This document shows, piece by piece, positions 17,655 to 19,798 of a stretch of 19,798 bases of DNA. Positions within the stretch are counted from its first letter, which is position 1; every line of letters begins with the position of its first letter. Location: contig JBBIVA010000065.1 in assembly GCA_037439945.1 (NCBI GenBank), forward strand, positions 1 through 19,798. The letters run 5' to 3'. The DNA comes from CALEUX01 sp037439945. GTDB taxonomy: Bacteria > Bacteroidota > Bacteroidia > Bacteroidales > Marinilabiliaceae. Position numbers and translations under genes: made by a program. Under the pieces are notes generated by a model. The model made no database searches. It saw only the letters and a program-made list of their open reading frames with translations, and had not been told where the DNA came from.

Positions 17655-18437
17655 ATGAAGAATATATTTTTCGTTTTTATTGCCATAATCATGGGAAGCT
17701 TAATAAACTCCTGCGGACCAGGAGCTTCAAACAAAAAAGCCAAAGAAGAGAAACCAGAACTAAACACCCTAACTGAAAAGGAAAAAGAAGAGGGATGGAT
17801 CCTGCTTTTTGATGGGGCAACTTTTAATGGATGGCGTGGTTATAATAGAACCGACATACCAACAGCATGGATAATTGAAGATGGTGCAATAAAAATTAAA
17901 GGCTCCGGCCATGGCGAGGCTGGTGCCAACGATGGTGGTGATATAATATTCGACAAAGAATTTAAAAACTTCGAACTTATATTTGAATGGAAAGTTTCCG
18001 AAGGCGGTAACAGCGGTATTTTTTACCTGGCCCAGGAATTGGAAGAACACCCAATTTGGCGTTCCTCTCCCGAATATCAGATTTTAGATAATATTAACCA
18101 CCTTGATGCCAGATTAGGAGTTGATGGAAACCGCCAGTCGGCTTCACTTTATGACCTGATACCTGCCAAACCACAAAATTCCAAAGGTTTTGGTGAATGG
18201 AACACTGGTGGGATTATTGTTTATAAAGGCACAGTAATTCATAGTCAAAATGGTGAAAACGTTGTCGAATACCACTTATGGACACCTGAATGGGCAACAA
18301 TGTTAAATAATAGTAAATTTGCCGGATGGGAAGAAATGTTAAATGCCGGAGGTGAAGCCCGCCAGGGATATATTGGATTACAGGATCATGGCGATGATGT
18401 TTGGTTCCGTAATATTAAACTTAAAATTCTGAAATAA
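17655..18437 (+). CDS. DUF1080 (3-keto-disaccharide hydrolase family) lipoprotein
   Basis: This 260-aa protein has a lipoprotein signal with Cys20 at the end of GSLINSC, followed by a charged linker (about 25-47), so the mature protein is membrane-anchored in the envelope. The DUF1080 concanavalin-like beta-sandwich covers 49-260: LLFDGATFNGWRGY (50-63), GDIIFDKEFKNFELIFEWK (95-113), SPEYQILDN (138-146) and GYIGLQDHGDDVWFRNIKLK (238-257). The Pfam name for the family is 3-keto-disaccharide hydrolase. Paired with the exported oxidoreductase 30 bp upstream, a plausible scheme is oxidation of a glycoside at C3 followed by cleavage of the 3-keto product; which substrate is used is not visible. 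The gene ends in a strong hairpin terminator. Confidence is high for the family, moderate for the activity. Confidence 0.9.
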   Translation: MKNIFFVFIAIIMGSLINSCGPGASNKKAKEEKPELNTLTEKEKEEGWILLFDGATFNGWRGYNRTDIPTAWIIEDGAIKIKGSGHGEAGANDGGDIIFDKEFKNFELIFEWKVSEGGNSGIFYLAQELEEHPIWRSSPEYQILDNINHLDARLGVDGNRQSASLYDLIPAKPQNSKGFGEWNTGGIIVYKGTVIHSQNGENVVEYHLWTPEWATMLNNSKFAGWEEMLNAGGEARQGYIGLQDHGDDVWFRNIKLKILK

Positions 18438-18460
18438 TAAAAAGTACTTCAGGTTTTTTT

Positions 18461-18508
18461 AAACCCATGTTGTAAAACAAAGTCTTCTTGATTACAACAT
18501 GGGTTTTT
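18461..18508 (+). terminator. Long perfect hairpin terminator after DUF1080 gene
   Basis: AAACCCATGTTGTAA (18461-18475) pairs perfectly with 18492-18506 around a 16-nt loop, giving a 15-bp stem whose 3' side runs into TTTTTCTTTACTTTTT. It sits between convergent genes, 3 bp before the stop of the YiiX-like gene. In the leftward direction the stem is followed by A rather than U residues, so it should act on the rightward operon only. Confidence 0.8.
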
Positions 18509-18510
18509 CT

Positions 18511-19155
18511 TTACTTTTTAATTATTCCTAAAAAATCCAACGCATCACTTGATGCCATTCCGTTGGGATTACACCCCGGATAACCCTCCGGAATCTCAAT
18601 TCCCAATTTATCAAAATAATCAATCCAAAAAGGATGAAAACCACCGGTTGCAGGATCAAGGAAAGTCATAGGCCGTAACTCAAATACATCATAGGCTTCA
18701 AATAATTTATATATTAATCCTGAACAATATTGTGCACTATCATTAAGTGAATAGGTAAAATCATAAGGTTGTCCAACAAAACCATGTGCCCTTTTTACAG
18801 CATCAGCAACAAAGTATTGATATACTGGCTTAAAGCGATATGCAAACACATCTCCCTGGGAGTTATCATGAACAAAAGAATTAAGTAATTCCCTTACTAC
18901 ACCACTTTTGGGTTCTGCATGTATAACCCATACACCATGCTTGTTAACCTCCACAATTCCAACATGTGAAAAATTAGTTTTAAGCCCTTTACAGGTAACT
19001 TCATCAATAGCTTTTGACAATTCACCGGCATTGGAAACTGTGTCAGGACCCGAGAAGAGAAGATCACCTGATTGCAGAACAACAGTTTGCGGTTTGTTAC
19101 AATAACTGAATATTACAACTGATGCCGACATTAATAAACTAAAAATTTTATTCAT
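18511..19155 (-). CDS. YiiX/YebB-like NlpC/P60-type cysteine hydrolase
   Basis: This 214-aa protein has the layout of the circularly permuted papain-like (YiiX/YebB) branch of the NlpC/P60 superfamily. QSGDLLF (28-34) opens the domain, His64 lies in FSHVGIV, HAEP (79-82) may give the third polar residue, and the nucleophile candidate Cys144 is in YCSGLIYK near the C-terminal side, the permuted order. Members act on amide or ester bonds in peptidoglycan-related or lipid substrates; the substrate here is unknown. The N-terminus is an export signal (hydrophobic 5-17); Cys19 could be lipidated, but FSYC is a poor lipobox, so a soluble periplasmic product is equally possible. The stop is TAA at 18511. 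It starts 10 bp after the upstream small gene and is probably co-transcribed with it. Confidence 0.82.
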   Translation of the reverse strand: MNKIFSLLMSASVVIFSYCNKPQTVVLQSGDLLFSGPDTVSNAGELSKAIDEVTCKGLKTNFSHVGIVEVNKHGVWVIHAEPKSGVVRELLNSFVHDNSQGDVFAYRFKPVYQYFVADAVKRAHGFVGQPYDFTYSLNDSAQYCSGLIYKLFEAYDVFELRPMTFLDPATGGFHPFWIDYFDKLGIEIPEGYPGCNPNGMASSDALDFLGIIKK

Positions 19156-19165
19156 TAAACCAACT

Positions 19166-19537
19166 TTATATACCTAACTCATTAATCAAATCATCAACAC
19201 GTTCAAGGTGAATAGCACATAACCTACTAATTTTCCCTCGTATCTTTTGATGTTCAACAACATACTCATGCTCATGGGTAACAGGAAAATCCTTATTATA
19301 AAACTGCATTTCCTGCTCCTGGACTTTGATCCTGTTAAGTAGCTGATTAAGTTGTGATTCATGTTCTTCTAAAACCATCATTTCAACCGAATTAAGTTCT
19401 TTTCCGGGTCGTGTTTCATAAACTTCCCTGTTCCGGTCTTTAATAATTTTAACCTCACGAATATAACCATCCAATCTGTTTTTCCACAGTTTATATTCGT
19501 ATTCAAGGTCTATAAGATTAACATCTCCTTTCTTCAT
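19166..19537 (-). CDS. Small charged helical protein, function unknown
   Basis: I do not recognise a family for this 123-aa protein. It has no signal peptide or membrane segment and is rich in Glu, Lys, Arg and Leu, with two long predicted-helical stretches (about 8-42 and 48-80) that look like a coiled-coil hairpin, then a His/Glu-containing turn (VTHEHEYVVEHQK, 86-98) and a final helix with one cysteine (RLCAIHLERVDDL). A well-spaced promoter candidate stands upstream and the YiiX-like gene follows after 10 bp, which supports it as a real expressed gene. A structural or adaptor role is possible, but nothing in the sequence shows which. Confidence 0.72.
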   Translation of the reverse strand: MKKGDVNLIDLEYEYKLWKNRLDGYIREVKIIKDRNREVYETRPGKELNSVEMMVLEEHESQLNQLLNRIKVQEQEMQFYNKDFPVTHEHEYVVEHQKIRGKISRLCAIHLERVDDLINELGI

Positions 19538-19572
19538 AAAAAACAGCTTTTTAAGTAGAACCTATAAAAAAC

Positions 19573-19603
19573 CAATTATAAAAGGTTATAAATTAATTAC
19601 AAC
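19573..19603 (-). promoter_or_regulatory. Candidate promoter of the small helical protein / YiiX-like operon
   Basis: On the minus strand GTTG (19603-19600) is followed after exactly 19 nt by TATAATTG (19580-19573): three of four and seven of eight matches to TTTG-N19-TAnnTTTG. It ends 35 nt before the ATG at 19537. Confidence 0.45.
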
Positions 19604-19663
19604 CTGTGTTAAATTATAGAAAAAAAAGGAAATGTCCTACCATTAGTAAAAAAAAGCATGAAT

Positions 19664-19708
19664 AAATAAAAACGAGTGAAGCACTTGGGTCTCCAATCGT
19701 TTTTATTT
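19664..19708. terminator. 45-nt three-way-junction-like stem, possible bidirectional terminator
   Basis: AAATAAAAACGA (19664-19675) pairs perfectly with TCGTTTTTATTT (19697-19708). The 21 nt between consist of two small hairpins with no spacer, GTG-AAG-CAC (19676-19684) and TTGG-GTCT-CCAA (19685-19696). The A and T tracts at the ends resemble a bidirectional terminator. No gene in the window ends here, so it would serve a gene beyond the right edge that reads leftward, or be part of a larger repeat. Confidence 0.5.
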
Positions 19709-19716
19709 GAATTATA

Positions 19717-19798
19717 AACCCGGATTAGTCATTAGAAAGGCTGTGAACTAATGACTTAGCCGGGATTAACCCTACCGAATAGTCGGTACAGGCTGCTT
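19717..19798. repeat. 82-bp structured repeat, right copy (inverted)
   Basis: This is the inverted copy of 19-100 (79/82) and runs to the last base of the window, so it may continue beyond it. Relative to the left copy, the base pairing with position 53 is changed so that the long stem gains one C-G pair, and the other two changes fall in the loop. It lies upstream of the leftward small gene, unlike the left copy, which lies downstream of sucA; the placement relative to genes is therefore not fixed. Confidence 0.8.

Noticed and set aside
19664..19708. Integron attC-like recombination site
   Set aside because: The outer arms do not match the GTTRRRY/RYYYAAC core pattern with paired R and L boxes, and there is no cassette array or integrase.
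19..19798. A 19.6-kb composite mobile element bounded by the inverted repeats
   Set aside because: No transposase, integrase, resolvase or target duplication is present, and the cargo includes essential genes (trmD, pyrG, yidC). A dispersed intergenic repeat explains the ends better.
1..19798. CRISPR arrays, tRNA or rRNA genes, riboswitches, prophage genes
   Set aside because: No regularly spaced repeats, cloverleaf with T-loop consensus, ribosomal RNA sequence, known aptamer core or phage structural gene was seen on either strand.

Overview
The window is an AT-rich stretch of a Bacteroidota chromosome, most likely Bacteroidales/Marinilabiliales-like. This rests on protein style and gene order (pyrG next to yidC, a multi-repeat DUF349 protein, an AddB-like nuclease with a degenerate N-terminal NTPase motif). 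It also rests on the general absence of Shine-Dalgarno sequences before start codons, and on several upstream regions with the Bacteroidota promoter pattern (TTTG, about 19 nt, then TAnnTTTG). No phage, plasmid, integrase, transposase, CRISPR, tRNA or rRNA gene was seen. Eleven protein genes are supported.

Left part (1-9332): the E1 subunit of 2-oxoglutarate dehydrogenase (sucA) reads leftward. Across a 431-bp divergent gap, an AddB-like PD-(D/E)XK Fe-S nuclease reads rightward. It converges on a leftward secreted GH42 beta-galactosidase, which lies behind trmD (tRNA m1G37 methyltransferase) on the same strand.

Middle (9333-15791): divergent from trmD is a five-repeat DUF349 protein of unknown function. 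An 807-bp non-coding gap follows, then the pyrG-yidC pair (CTP synthase, membrane insertase), closed by a clear intrinsic terminator.

Right part (15792-19798): a two-gene operon encodes a Tat-exported Gfo/Idh/MocA oxidoreductase and a DUF1080 (3-keto-disaccharide hydrolase family) lipoprotein, and ends in a long perfect terminator hairpin. Their families suggest they act together on sugars or glycosides in the cell envelope. Converging on it is a leftward pair: a short charged helical protein and a YiiX-like NlpC/P60-type cysteine hydrolase.

The least ordinary feature is not a gene. The window is bounded by two nearly identical 82-bp inverted copies (79/82) of an element that folds into two consecutive hairpins, with the differences placed so that the fold is kept. 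Just inside the right copy is a 45-nt sequence that can fold with every arm base paired, as a 12-bp stem carrying two small hairpins. These look like dispersed structured intergenic repeats, and the sequence may end where it does because such repeats break assemblies. I found no convincing undescribed multi-gene system; the protein genes are largely housekeeping plus glycan-related accessory functions.
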